From NCBI GenBank assembly GCA_946803715.1, contig CAMPET010000429.1, positions 1 to 36,289 on the forward strand: a stretch of DNA of 36,289 nt. Direction: 5' to 3'. Position numbers and translations under genes: made by a program. The number at the start of each line of letters is the position of its first letter. Position 1 is the first letter of the stretch. This DNA comes from Beroe ovata (Eukaryota; Ctenophora; Nuda; Beroida; Beroidae). The notes beneath the pieces were generated by a model that worked only from the letters and a program-made list of their open reading frames with translations, searched no databases and was not told the DNA's origin. Below are positions 1 to 12,636 of this stretch, piece after piece.

Positions 1-1036
1 AGCGAAGCAGTACCTACGCTTCAGCCTGCTGCAGTTGAAAAATTTCCGGACTCCTTTTGTCTATTGATGATAGACTCTTTGAAGAATTTCATTTATAATT
101 GTGCAATGTGCATGCGCAAATAATCATTGTGCAAGAAATCATCACTGCGCTTGCTGCTTTGAGGCTTGCATCAATGCGTCAGCTGGGCCTTGCATCGCCA
201 GGAAAGGGTCCTATGGCAAATCAATCAAGGAACACCAGAAAATTATGCTCATCTTATTCTATTGAAAATCACAAATCTGCAGTAGCGATCAGCAACTCTG
301 CAAAGTTTATCCATATCAAATCTTGAAGGCCTTTGGAAATCCATGTCATCACATTTTGTTCTTCCATACAATAGGTTCTGTAACCCGGAGCAGGATTCTG
401 GGGGCGCAGCCCCAAGAAGCCAGAGAGATAATTGCTTTGACCTGCCAAATTTTGAAGGTTTTCAGATTACTTTTTCCTTAACTCTAAAACTTGACAGGCT
501 CCATAATCTGAAGCAGGAGTTGTTATTGTCATTCATGTCAAAACCCGAATATGGTTTGACATTATTGCACTTGCCATAAGCCATTCAAAGTCAGGCTTAG
601 AATCAAGCTTGAAGCTTAAAATTGGAGTTTGTTCAGCTTATTTGGAGTCTATTTTCACCCATGGTCTAAAAGTAAACCAGTGATGTTGAAGAGTTTAAGT
701 GCATCAAATTGAATAAATATAGCCCATACACCTTGTAGGTTACCAATCAACTCAATAGGTTACCAATCAACTTTTATGAATGCAGTACTTGGAGCCCAAA
801 ACCACCATTTCTCAGTATGTTAGTGCCTCAAAAACTTCGGCCAAACTTCGGCATAATTTTGCCGAAGCCGAAGCCGAAGCCGAATGTCAAAAAAGTGCCG
901 AAGTTTGCCGAAGCCGAAGCCGAAGCCGAAGCTTCGGTCGTTTCATGCCACCCCTTAACATGGACTATTATAATAACTAGCAATCAATTATATCATTATG
1001 TGCCATCATCATTAGTTGATGGCTCATGTGTCACAG
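1..1036. other. upstream region, no gene identified
   Basis: I see no convincing exon here, although the first readable exon of the cystine-knot gene (starting at 1037) is not a start exon, so a 5' exon with signal peptide must lie in this stretch or before the window. The only clear structure is the GCCGAA hexamer array listed separately. Confidence 0.5.
861..934. repeat. GCCGAA hexanucleotide microsatellite
   Basis: Two blocks of the hexamer GCCGAA (about 861-884 and 897-934) are separated by a short AT-rich spacer. The inverted form TTCGGC flanks both sides (838-852 and 931-937), so the array could fold. The small ORFs across it (Glu-Ala or Lys-Pro repeats) are products of the repeat and not genes. 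Confidence 0.9.
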
Positions 1037-4000
1037 GTTCTACGGTTTTGACCCATCAGACGATAGCAATGCACCACAAATCGATGTCTGCTACAAGGTG
1101 GTAGAAGTGAAGAGGTGTCAAGAGGGCGAGACTGAGGTTAGCTGCAGTAACGAGTGGTATTTGACAAATTATATATAGTTCTTAGTGATAAGCTTCAGAT
1201 TTGGTTCCTATGGGTGATAATTTTTCGATGAGTCGGTATAATCATTCGCTATCAGTGCGAAACCTGCTGCAGAATTGAATTGATAACTGATAAGGTGTCC
1301 CTAATTTTGGTGTACTTTATTCCTAATTAACCCCAATTCAAATATCTCGAGGTATAACTCCCAAACTCTTGTAGGTAACTGTAGTGGTGGAGGATAGTGT
1401 GACTATCAGTGCTGAAGATCCAGACTCTAACCTCGACAACGAAAACCTCGTCGCGGGAAGCACTGACGGGTCAGATACTGCCAAGAGAATCCTCATCAAG
1501 TTCAACCCAGAATCCTTCGATAGTGGTGAATATCATGATACCTCATAATATATCCTTTCCATATCTAGAGATACGTATGCCATCACGTGATAGCTGCCTT
1601 TTCAATTCTTGTCACTCCGTAGAAATTGTGCAACTTGATAGCTACTCCGTCATAATGTGTCATGTCACGTGACATTTCTCTAACCACGTGATTATTTGCA
1701 GCTAAATACGACATAACCACAACAACAAGTGCATGGATACACCTCACCATTGATACCTTCACTGACGGCACTCCAACCGACAACTCCTTCACCGTCAAAA
1801 CTGTGAGTTATTGCATTCTATCCGAGCCCGTGTTTTATCCAAACCCGTGAAGTGTGTGTTTCCTTGTCCGAGTGTGTGATGACGTCATTATACCGTTGCT
1901 AGGTAACGGAAGACTGGACCGAGGAGTCAGCAACCTGGACCTCGTCGTCTACCTCTAGTGACGATGGAGTAGAGGTTTCAACATTCGAGGTTCCAGCCCA
2001 CCAGCCTGGACGAACACCTATCGTGGTAAGCATCAATCCGATACAATCAGTTTCTTAGGAATATTGACAGCTTTTCTGAGGAATATTTTGTTGCCATCAT
2101 CTGGCCCTGAGCCAATGATATATCTAACCGAATGTTGACACCCGTCACAGATTGAGCTGACAGAGGCTGATGTAAGCAAACTGCTGTTCGAGGACAGTGG
2201 TGTCATGATCATCAACGACAACGAGGATACATCTGGTGTCAAGATTCCTGAATTCTTCAGCAAAGGTGGCTGTAACTTCCCTGTGCTTTTCGAGTATTTG
2301 GGATACTTCCGTTGACAAAAACCTTCTTATTTCGACCCCCTTTGATTCCAGTACCACTCTACCTTTAGATACGAGTAGCACGAACAAGCCGACTCTCAAA
2401 GTTTGCATCCCCGAGTTGCCGACGACGACCTCACCCACACCGACATTCACTCCTACCTTCACTTCCGCCTCTTCGACAACTTCCGAACCTCCAGTCCTCA
2501 CCAACTGTACCATACCAGACGGTAAGTAGCGGCGTGATAATCTAGTGCTAGTTGCATGCTGTGGCGTGATTTTCCAATCTCGACTGTACCCCACGGCGTG
2601 TTCTATTCGACTCACCGATGTTCAGGTGGCGACAGGGTGGTTATCGATATTTCCAAGTATATCGAGATACAGAAGGACCCAACATCCGGTGTGGGAGATA
2701 ACTACATCCAGATTGGTCAGACAAAGGACAGCGGGGAGAAGATCGTCCTGATGTATTTCGACCTCATCCAGGCAGTATTGGATGCTGGAGTCGATCCAGC
2801 CCAGATCACTGTCACTGACTCGAGAATCAACTTCAGGTAAGTGGTGTGTCTGATTGTCACGTGTGTTATCGCGCTTGAGTTGCTATGGTTACACCACCCT
2901 GGTCCTCAGGTTGTCTTCTGTTGAGGATGGTAATGACGACCCTTGGGTCGCTGGTCGACCTGTGATCTACCCTCTGAGGTCGCTGTTCAACCCTGAGGAG
3001 AATGATTATGACTGGGAAAACCCATGGGAAGGTAAGATCAATACTCGTATACTCAGGGTTGTTCTTCGTTTTATTAAATCGCTTCCGTGTTCCATGTTGT
3101 CAAAGTAAGTCCATCTGAAGCAGTAACACATTAACACGTCCTATTGCAGGTGGAGATGGGCCGGAGCCAACATCAGACTACCTGGTGACAGTGAACACCA
3201 TCTTCAAGCAACTCAACAAGAAACCTGAGATAGGCCGCTGGTTGCAGGGAATTACAACCAACATTGTCCGCTACTTCTTCACTGATGTAGCGGAAGTTAA
3301 GAAGGTGAGCTTCCCAATCTCCAAAAAGCTAGGATTCTTTAGTCTAATTTATTCATTTATCCTGCCTCTGACCCTGTTTTCCTCTGGCAGTGCTAGTAAT
3401 ACTCGTTCTAACGTCACCCTCCTTTCTCCAGTCTAACAACGGTTTCTTGATGAAGTATGTTCCGACTGAATCAGGAGAAACTGCCTCACACTTCGTCACT
3501 TTCGATTCCCCCAACTTTGACGATGAGGAATTCCGACCATTCATGGACATCTGCTATCTACCAGGTAAATGTAGACTCTAGAGGAGTTGTGGTTATGCTG
3601 TCTGGATGCTCATTTCTCATCATGGAACACCCCCCTCTCCATTCATACGAACTATTCCCCCTCACCACGCACTCCTCAGTTGAATACCCCATCACGTGTG
3701 AGGAGGGAGAACTCAAGATTTACGACCTGGTTGCGGACACGTACATCGCTCCCGATCACGCTGTCCACGGAGACGAACAATGGCTGCTCGTCGGTAACTC
3801 CGGGTGGAACGGCAAAGCCCGGTCTCTCCTGGAGTACGATATGGGAACATTCAACACGGAGCTGACGGAGCTGTTTGACGATGCTCAGTCGGTGTATCTG
3901 AGACTGTGGTATGATGGTCCGGTCATGGGCAAACCGTACAACGATCCTCAGATGATTGAGAGAAATGTTGCCGCACACAAGGTTAGTGCGAGCAAAGAAT

Positions 4001-5211
4001 TGTGAAGGTTTCCTGGAACCAAGGGTTGAAGAACACTTTGGAACCTTCTATTTTCACACAATGAATTTGATTTTCTCCAGGTCCGTAAATCGTGGAACGA
4101 GAACTACGCAACGAACACCAAGAACATTGAGAAGGGAAGCTGGGGAAGTCACATGATGGAGGAAGGTGTGGACTATGTCAGTGACATTGTGGACGCTGTC
4201 AAATTCCAGGACGGCCAAGGCAAACACTTTGCATACGTGAGTGTTAAAAGATCGCGAGGATATGACTGCTATCCTTATACTAATTTATCACTTCATTCCT
4301 TCATCATTCCTTCATCTTTCTCCTTTAATCATTCCTTACTCATTCCTAGACTCCCCTTGAACAGTGACATAATATTCTAACCCCACTCCCCCCCTCAGTG
4401 GAACCTCACAGCTGTTTTCACCGAATGGATGGAAGACACGTCCAGCGCGTACGGTGTTGTCCTCAAGGACAACCTCCACGAGAGTATACCTGGAATGTAC
4501 CTCAAGTTCTCTTCCACAAACCCATCCCTATCGGAACCTGATCAGAGTCACCCCACTCTCAAACCCAAGCTCATGGTCTGTCAGAAACCGGCCAAATGCG
4601 AGCCAGTCGATGAGGATCCTCAGGTGTATTTCGACGAGGATTCGTGCGTCTCGAGCAATGTCACTCTCAACAGATGTGTCGCAAAGAATGGAGCTTGCAG
4701 TAACACCATGGCCAGTCAAGAGGATATAGATAACGGGTTCTACACTGGCGTGAGCGCGCTATGGGATAGTCATCACGTGGTATGTGTTGCCATGGTAACG
4801 CGTGTGTGCTCACGCAGTATAATTGCGAGTAATTTTGGCAACGCCCAACGACAACTCTGATGCTCAATTCAGCTACATTTCAGCTGAGAACGTTCTGTAA
4901 GTGTTGTGTTGAAGCTGAAACCGAAGTCAAGGAAGTTCCGATGGACTGCTCTGGCTCACCGAGTAACAAGCCAAACTACACAGCTCAGGTAACAGCTCAC
5001 ACCTGACTAACAACATGTCTCGCTATGACATCCGTGCTGTTAGTGTTACAGAATCCATGATATAACATTCCCTTCCCTTCAGATGCAATATATCAAGACG
5101 TGCGAGTGTCAGGCTTGCCAGGAAGTTTCCAGTACAAGGAAGAAGCGAGCCACTCCGAGCAAGACACGATTGCTCCTGCGATCTGCTCTTAAATCCATCC
5201 TCAAAACGTAG
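1037..5211 (+). CDS. secreted protein with three DNRLRE-like modules and a C-terminal cystine knot (5' partial)
   Basis: Fifteen exons join in frame: 1037-1136, 1375-1525, 1702-1802, 1903-2025, 2151-2265, 2369-2521, 2626-2836, 2910-3031, 3150-3304, 3432-3564, 3680-3981, 4081-4236, 4399-4779, 4884-4988, 5083-5211 (stop TAG). They give about 811 residues without a start. The chain holds three related beta-rich modules of DNRLRE type, with signatures such as SNLDNENLVAG, GDNYIQIGQ and DEQWLLVGNSG followed by an R/K-(I/S)-L-(I/L)-x-(F/Y) strand. Each module ends in a cysteine motif (LKVCIPE, MDICYLP, LMVCQKP). Modules 1 and 2 are joined by a Thr/Ser/Pro-rich linker likely to be O-glycosylated. 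The last three exons form a CTCK-like cystine knot: DSC, NVTLNRC, GAC, FCKCC, MDC and finally CECQACQ. The tail is very basic and carries RKKR, a furin-like site. It is probably an extracellular matrix or mucus-type protein that dimerises through the knot. Family identity of the modules is by pattern only. Function is unknown. Confidence 0.85.
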
Positions 5212-6293
5212 TTTTTGGGGGAAATTTGCTCGTCCGTGACCTTGATCGAGTGTTAGATATGAAGTGTATTGAAAAACCTTAGTTTTACATGAGACATTAA
5301 AAGAACGGCAGTCATGAATCTTAATTTAGCAGTTGTTTTTAAACTTACACGCCCCTTTAATCGATTTGTTATGGGTTGCGATCTCCAAATTTAACGCATT
5401 GATCAAGTTCTTTTGTAAGTGTTGCTGTTCAATTGTGTGAAACTGAAATTTAATGGTTGTCAAACTGAACCCAGTCTATAACTTGTCATGCTGACTGCTG
5501 AATAGTGATACTAAAACTAATTGCTCGGGCAGAAGCAGATTATTCGCGCTGGAAGCGCTCTTGAACTGGCAACTCAGCCAAATTTTGGCATCTCAATATG
5601 CCCCATGTCACAAAATTCTGGTATTCATGTTTGGTTCTCGTAACGCGCGATAACGCAAGCACAGAGAACCATCACGCGTCCTGCACAAGCTTCACGCACG
5701 CTAACCGCGCGGCGCGTTGGTTTGAGGCCGCGCGCACGTACGTTTTTATTTTACAGAAGTTGAGATTCAGGGGAGCAAAGTTGAATGAAAATAATACAAA
5801 ATCAAACTACAAATGTTCTTTCATTGAATTCTATGATCAAAGACCACAACAATATCTTCATTTTTTCAGCATCATATTCAAAAACACATCAAATCCACAT
5901 ATTTACACAGTATACACACGTATCCTAAGACATTCCTTTGTATGTATAACGTAGTGTTTAAATGAAAATGATACAGCTTAGCATGATTGTTCGGCTAAAG
6001 CTGCACACGTGACCAGTGATGATACCATTCCCCCTCAATGTCGAAACTCTTCCATTTTCCATGTCTTCCAAATCCACAAACACTATTAATATCCAATATC
6101 CATGTCTGATCTAGTGGCATCAATGACAGTCGAGTGATGCCTGCCCATAAACAGCAGTTGAATGATGACAGCAGATTGATGACACACTGACAGGAGTGTC
6201 TCTCAACCGATGACAATATCACCACAAAAGACAGTCCTTGATGAAAAGGTGACACGGAGTCCTCTGATAAAGTTTAAAACAGTGGGGGTGTGA
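5212..6293. other. convergent 3' intergenic region
   Basis: This stretch lies between the 3' ends of the cystine-knot gene and the dynein light chain gene. An ATTAAA at about 5296 could serve as the polyadenylation signal of the former. A CpG-rich patch at about 5639-5745 (many CGCG) has no ORF of interest. I see nothing else. Confidence 0.6.
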
Positions 6294-7363
6294 TCACTCG
6301 TAGTACACACCGTACACCACTCCGACAGCGAATAGCGACTCGTTGTGATATTCGTACTGAGCGAACCTGCGAACATGGAGGTTAGCAGCTGGGATACATA
6401 CTACACAGTAAAATCAGCTTCTCGAGTTATCATGGTCGGTATGCCAAGAAAGTGGAAAATTGAGTGTAGCGCTCATTACCTGTCGTATTGAGGGTACCAC
6501 AGACATCTAGACGCCACTCTCGCTCCCTGACCATAGTTGGCCCCAATGATCACCAACACAACTATCTTAAACCGGTTGTTACTGCCCAGCTCTGCTTTGA
6601 CCTACAACGGATCGTGTGAAAAGCAGAGAGGATGAATTTGGGGTTGATATCGAGCTTGACCCACCATTGATAGGTGAAAATTTGACATTATATTCTCAGT
6701 ATCCACTATCCCCAGCATCCACACTCTCATCAAAATGAACATGTTCGTACCTGAGTTTTGACTGATTCCGTGATCTGAATGGTGAGCTTATTGCACGTCT
6801 CTCCGTTATACTTAGCATCCAGGAGATGGGTTAGGAACGTGTTTTTGAGGATGTCTTCAGCCTTCTTAGTCGGGAATTTCTGACTGTCCTTGGGTGCGAG
6901 TTGGAACGTGTTCTCGTACACCACAGTCGGCCCTTTGTTCACCTCCTGCGGAAAACAGTGTCAGGATTGATGAAGGAGTAGTGTCGTGAGGAATGTAGAC
7001 TGTGTGCAGCGATCGACGTCAGAATTATTTGACTCGTAATATCTTATTGCATGTTTGAATGTCTGGAATGAGCGATTGAATTACGCGTAAGAATTCACTC
7101 ATATTAATGCCATGTCTCGACATGTGGCATGTGACATGTGTCATCTTAATGTTGTTATAATGACACATACACACCATGACATACAACATGACTATCCCGC
7201 GGTAACCATGACAACGGTTTCATGACACCACCACCACCGTGTCCCGATAATTGACACCACTTACTTCGTCCCCTCCAGATGATGAAGCACCTGACTTAGA
7301 ATCTCGTCTTTGGGACAGAATGAGCGAAGACACCTTCCTCTTAAACAAACCGCGTAGTGCCAT
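6294..7363 (-). CDS. Tctex1-type dynein light chain (DYNLT5/TCTEX1D1-like), form with the proximal first exon
   Basis: Exons read on the minus strand are 7363-7265 (ATG, 33 codons), 6945-6751 (65 codons, phase 0), 6601-6480 and 6366-6294 (stop TGA), giving 162 residues. The last three exons encode a full Tctex1 domain. It opens with YENTFQL, then FPTKKAEDILKNTF, then the beta strands FKIVVLVIIGAN, SRCLWYPQYD and the closing SLFAVGVVYGVYYE. These match the TCTEX1D1/DYNLT5 pattern (ENTYQL, IGSRCLWDP, SLFALANVYAVYFE, from memory of the family). Such proteins dimerise and bind dynein intermediate chains or act in cilia. The first exon supplies a basic, Ser-rich tail with the motif RRDS. Five more upstream exons on the same strand can replace it (listed separately). 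The choice among DYNLT subfamilies is uncertain. Confidence 0.9.
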
Positions 7364-7789
7364 GGTAACTACTACAGTTTACAGAAAATTGTGCAAGTTT
7401 GTCAAGAAGTAGACGTGCAATTGCTTGGCAAAACATAGCACGTTCTACTTGATATGAAGTGTAAACACGTCAAATTGAATGGTAGTGCAGGGAGGGAGAG
7501 AGAGTGGGGTAAGGGGGCATAGAGTGTCGCTTAGCAACGCGCGTCTAACAACTCAACCAGCATACAACATGAACAGTTAAAATTCAATTAAACAATACAT
7601 ACAGTGATTGGAGATTCTAATACGAATATAGCAATATATTAAAAGCGATTTGAAGAAAAAACATACGCGTATTGCATTGAGTGAGCTGACAAGCATAGGT
7701 CAAAAGAGTACTTGCAAATCAGCATGCAACACCAGCTCCCGACGACCGATCTCACACACAAATAACAGTGCTAGAACACATAACACATA

Positions 7790-7975
7790 ACACATGGATA
7801 CACACACGGACACACGGACACACGGATAAAGATATAGTCGAACGGACGAAAACATGAACGCACAATCGGATACAGATATCGCATAACACAAACGGACACA
7901 CAGAAGCGGACAAACACAAAACAAATACAGATACACACAAACACACAAACACAAACACGCACAAACACACGAACA
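7790..7975. repeat. ACAC/ACACGG-rich simple repeat
   Basis: This is degenerate CA-rich low-complexity DNA with repeated ACACGGAC and ACACAAAC units. The Cys/Val-rich ORFs on the minus strand here are artefacts of the repeat. It lies between first exons 1A and 1B of the dynein light chain gene. Confidence 0.85.
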
Positions 7976-8539
7976 GAGATGAGGCGCACAAAATGGAAGA
8001 AGGTATCACTTGCAGTGACATTTGTGTGTGTCTCTGTGAGCATGGCAGCGGTGGTCATTGGTATCAATCGGAGCCAATAGCAGACCTGCATTCACAGGAA
8101 CTCATGACCAATCAGAGACCTGAGATTCAGGACCTCCAACCAATCACAGAGCTTGTTAGAGTCACTCTGAGCCAATGAACAGTAAGATATCAAGTGATAT
8201 GGTGCCACTATTTCAGTTGAGAACATAGTTCTGATGTAACAGGATCTCCCCTCATTAATTCATTAATGCTAGCACCAACCAAGGTCCAACGGACCATAAG
8301 TGTTAACTAGGTACTTAGTTATGATGGACATGATGATCAATGAATATAGAAGTTTTACCATACACTGTATCATGTGGGATGAAAAACATGAACTTCGATT
8401 GGAGACAAAGGCGGGGAGGGTTGCACTTACAAAATACTCGTCTCTACCTATCTGACAGTTGAACCAGATGGCCCAACTTTTTGACAGAAAATGTGTATAC
8501 TATTTTGTGTGTAGTGTGTAAATTATGCGTACTATGTAT

Positions 8540-8745
8540 CATGGATCATGCATATTGTTCATACAATGTACAATGTACATAGTGGATACAATACATAGAA
8601 TACACATTTTATACAATAATTTACACAATGTATAGTGTCTGTGTACATTGTACAATGTATACAATATGTCGTGTGTACATAATGTACACTGTGTACATTT
8701 TACATCATGTACAGTGTACATTGTGAAATGCACGAAATGTACTGT
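8540..8745. repeat. TGTACA/ACATTGTACA palindromic minisatellite
   Basis: The tract is a degenerate array of the self-complementary words TGTACA, ACAATGTACA and GTATAC. Similar DNA occurs at about 35540-35695. It begins immediately downstream (in gene orientation) of the donor site of first exon 1B, so it sits at the start of that exon's intron. Confidence 0.8.
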
Positions 8746-8751
8746 GTATAC

Positions 8752-8868
8752 CTCCTCAGTAGTGCTCTCCGTCTCAGATCGACTCGGTCTCAGGTTTTGC
8801 AGGACGCTCACTTTCTTTACCACATTTTTGAAGCTGAACTTCTTCTTTTCCAATAAATTAGCCAGCAT
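8752..8868 (-). CDS. alternative first exon 1B of the Tctex1 gene
   Basis: This 39-codon exon begins with ATG at 8868 and ends ...STTEE at a GTATAC donor in phase 0, so it joins the constant exon at 6945 in frame. It encodes MLANLLEKKKF followed by FKNVVKKVSVLQNLR, then a Ser/Thr/Glu-rich end. The core resembles exon 1C (FKNVVRRVSTIQNLR), which argues for real coding sequence rather than chance. No Tctex1 exons lie between it and exon 1A, so it has no other partner nearby. The codon preceding the frame extension is TTG, so the ATG at 8868 is the likely start. Confidence 0.75.
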
Positions 8869-9874
8869 CTTCGGATTCAACGAAACTACAAAAACAAAAT
8901 TCTAAGTCGGACAAACTAATGAAAACGTAAAATAGCGGAATAGAATCTTCAAACGTTCTATCGGTGGCAATTTTTTAAATTTATAATGCCATCTGGTGTA
9001 CCAACGTCCAACATTCCTGTCAATCAATCAAGCCTACAATAAGACTGGTATTGTTCTTGTACAATAAGAATACATGAGTCGGAAATATGGATTGTCAAAG
9101 AGCGGAATCGTGCCCTAGCGCATACGAGCAATGGTGAAAGCAGAGACTCGAGATTGTGTAACGTGTTGATATCACGTGATATCACGTGATACCACATATC
9201 CGGACGTGCATAGTGGAAATTCCCACACAATCGTCACGGCTCACGGAGTGAAGGGAAAAACTGTTAAATGTTCAATTTCATTTGCAACAAATGAAAAACT
9301 CAGAAATATGTGTGTTTCTTTATACCTGCACATATGTATATTTAAAACAGCCGATATAGCTCTACTATATCCACATTACACTATCACAAAGCTGCTGCTA
9401 CTTTTGTGCGCAAAACAGAACATTATAAAGTTTGTGATTTGGAGAGACAAGATGTTTAAATAACACAGACACAATAATATAATTGTGATATTCTCTCTTC
9501 CCGAAATGAGTTGTCCAGCGCTCCATGCGCTGCTTGACGATATAAATTGTGATCTGGAAACTGCAGGGGAAGTTACCGCTGCAAAGTTATCCAGCGAGCT
9601 CATTTGCAAAGTTATATTGTGTAGTATATCTACAAGTATGATACTGCTCGCTACATTGCTACATTGTGGCAGTGGGAGCATGGTTATTTTGAACTTCATT
9701 GATAAGTTCTGTATTCATTTCACAACCTATTACAGCTTGATATTATGATGACACTCCCAACTTGATTCATTAATCCCTCCTCACAATTGTCTTTCCCTCC
9801 ACAAGTGTTATCCTCTTCTTACGACACTGTGTATCACGTGTTGCCCATATAAGGTAATCACGTGTGTCACTCAC

Positions 9875-10012
9875 CTCATCCCCCACACTGCTCCTTGTTT
9901 CTGACAGGGTATCGGACCGATTGCGGAGATGAGCCAGTCCACCGGTCGTCCGGAGATTCTGTATCGTGCTTACCCGCCGCACCACGTTCTTGAACGTGAA
10001 CTTCCGGTTCAT
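9875..10012 (-). CDS. alternative first exon 1C of the Tctex1 gene
   Basis: This 46-codon exon starts with ATG at 10012 and ends ...SSVGDE at a consensus GTGAGT donor in phase 0. The encoded segment opens MNRKFTFKNVVRRVS and continues IQNLRTTGG. It carries RRVS, a basophilic-kinase type site. The end GDE is the same as in exon 1A (GGDE), and the core is shared with exon 1B. Joined to 6945-6294 it would give a protein of 175 residues. Confidence 0.78.
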
Positions 10013-11605
10013 TTTCACCGCAATCCGCTGTGGTTATTGCAGGAACGCGCGAACGCTAACGGGAAGGAACAGAAAGTAACATATATAGTAAATAAACAAG
10101 TTTTATTGGGTTTTTCAGTTGCATTGTGTGGGTAAAGACTTCGATTTAGCAAACTTGGAAATTTCGATGGAGATAAACACTGGAAAGCACAAGTTATACG
10201 TTGTTGGGACTAACAACCAAGGTTACGAGAAATATATACCGACTGATGATATGCAAACTATCTTCGTTAAATAGTAATGCAATACTGCTTGCTAATGCTT
10301 AATCAAGCATAAAATATGAGAATATTAAACCAAAATTATTGTGAGTATCGTGCAGAAACTAGAAGCTTTGGAAAAAACGTTAAAACACCAACACTCAGTC
10401 GGATTGTAGTGCTATGTAAACTACAAGTCTAGTCAGGAATCCTGGTAATCGAGAGGGCAGGAGAGATCAGTTTAAACAATCTGCTTTATATTGCACGATG
10501 AGGGCAGGGCCGCAGGGAATCATGCGTCCTGCATTCCCCATGTTGATACTGAGTAAATTGATTCATCATTCGACTCATACAAAAATTGTTCTGAGGTTTA
10601 GTAAAATCAGTGAGCGAACGTATCACAGAGACCACGGAGCATTAGAGTATGGGATTATAGCATGGGCTATTACACTATAGTGTGTACCAGCTGAAGTGTA
10701 TTGGAACTCTGTAATATAAAGAGAGAGAGAGGAGTTATCAGCAGTTGAACAATGAGTTGAGTAAAGTGGACACGGTAATGGAGAGGCCTGTAATTGATAG
10801 TTCATAGTTTGTTGCTAATTACCTCACTAATTGCCTCATTAAGTGATTATCTCATATAGTTACTACCACGGTGATGAACTTAGCTATAGATTGATTCTAG
10901 ATGAATGGGAAGAAACGTAAACTGACTCTCTTCTGGTCAAAACCAGAAGAAATTCAAAAGAGAGGGTGTCTTCAGTAATTCACGAGTTTACATTCCATCA
11001 TCGAATAATCAAATTTGAGAACAGTGCTACCCTGGCAGTTTTGAGTGGGAGACCCTCTTGTAAAATCTCATCAAATGCTCCAGCGGACCGCTTTATTGAC
11101 CATCATGGAAACTTCGTGTCAAACTTGCCCATTTACTAGGCAACATAGAGCTTTCCAATTTCTCTGAATGTGAACAAAGGAATGAAAATGGAACTCTACC
11201 CTCAACTTTCGCATTCGTTCACAATAGTTAACTGTTAAGGGCTCCGGTCGGGTGCGAAGCTCCTTCAAACTGTACAATGTTATAGCTATCAGCTCTTCAT
11301 ATGAAGCAGATACCCAAGCAAAAGCTGTTATCGATAACACACACATAGATACAGCCGATACCTCGTGAGTAATAACAACTTGAGGGAAAGTAGTACTCGA
11401 TACATAATAAATGCGTGCGTGTCTGTGAGTGAGTTGAAATGATGAAAACATATCGCTGCCGAGGTGAATGGATTGGTTATAACAGCTGTAGCTCATAGGA
11501 AGGCTGGTACTGGTATTATAGCCTGCTGGCATGGCTGTTGCACACTTAACTTATTTGACACCAAAATACTAATAAACACAACAACAACAGCAACAACTAA
11601 CTCAC

Positions 11606-11758
11606 ATCAAGGAGGGAGGAAGAGGTCCCTGCTGAAGTCCCGGCTGAGTTGAGACCACCTCCGCCCTGGTGGTAGAGACCACCAGATACCATGTGAGACC
11701 ACATGTTGTTACCACGACTACCAGGCTTCACCAGAGTAACCGGACTAGCTTTCTTCAT
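11606..11758 (-). CDS. candidate alternative first exon 1D of the Tctex1 gene
   Basis: This 51-codon stretch starts with ATG at 11758 in a strong context (GCCACCATGAAG) and ends ...SSLLD at a consensus GTGAGT donor in phase 0. The segment begins MKKASPVTLVKPGSR, is Gly/Ser-rich, and has no evident similarity to the other first exons. It is included because of its position in the array, strand, phase, start context and donor. It lacks the RRxS-type motif of its neighbours and is the least certain of the six. Confidence 0.55.
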
Positions 11759-12636
11759 GGTGGCACAAATGTGGTGTCAAGCGGACTGTTGGAGTGGTGT
11801 CAAGAGAGCAAGGGCAAACTGAGAGTTGTTCTGATAGTAAGACTGCTTTCTCTCTCTCTGTTGATGAATTCTGAAGAAGAAGCTGACGATGCGTAGCGAC
11901 GAATAGCAGCCTCTTGTCGAAGGTTGATATGTCAAACTTCACTAAAGTCTGAGACTAGACATAAACGGAATAAAACTGGAATGATCTGCGCACTTTTTCC
12001 ACAGCAGCGAGATACGCTAGACATGTGATAAAGTATATAGAGGGGGATATCATACTTCAGGAAAAAACCGCAATTGTTTCAGCATAACGGTCAATTTAAC
12101 ATGTAGAGATCTGTTCATGCACGTACACACACACACACGTACACATGAACCCACTCTTCTACGGATACTTCTCGGATATTCTCAGATAACGCACCATCAT
12201 TCCCATCTCCAGATGCGTTCCTATCGCTGTTATGACAACGTTATCAATTATCTCATTCGCAACACTCCAATACATTCTTCACACTGTAAAAACAGTCACG
12301 TGGCCCAGCCACACACGGCCCCATTCTTGCATGATGAGTGTCCAGCTGCTTTAGCACGCATGTGTGCCTCGAATCTCTGCGATTCGACACAGGGACGATG
12401 GTCGAAGTATCAGCACTTTCAGTTTATTATTCATTCTGGCCTGATATAAACGGTGTTATGACGAGATGGTATGTGCGCAGCTTTCATAAATGACTCTTGG
12501 TGATAAGTCTCCATATTAGCATGATGGGGTGTCATTATATACTAGAAAATCCGTGAAGTGGACGGGATACACTTAAGAGGACGTAAATTCTAAAAGACAG
12601 CAACACATGAAGTATGTTGGCAAACCAACGAGCTCA

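Noticed and set aside
845-937. GCCGAA array considered as a CRISPR or coding repeat
   Set aside because: Unit is only 6 bases with no spacers; a microsatellite.
7700-8091. Overlapping Cys/Val-rich minus-strand ORFs of 84-106 codons
   Set aside because: They are translations of a CA-rich simple repeat; composition comes from the repeat and no splice or start context supports them.
12364-12444. Minus-strand ORF starting MNNKLKVLILRPSS, looking like another Tctex1 first exon
   Set aside because: Basic and similar in style to the other tails, but it reaches a stop without a GT donor in phase 0; only a GC donor could be invoked.
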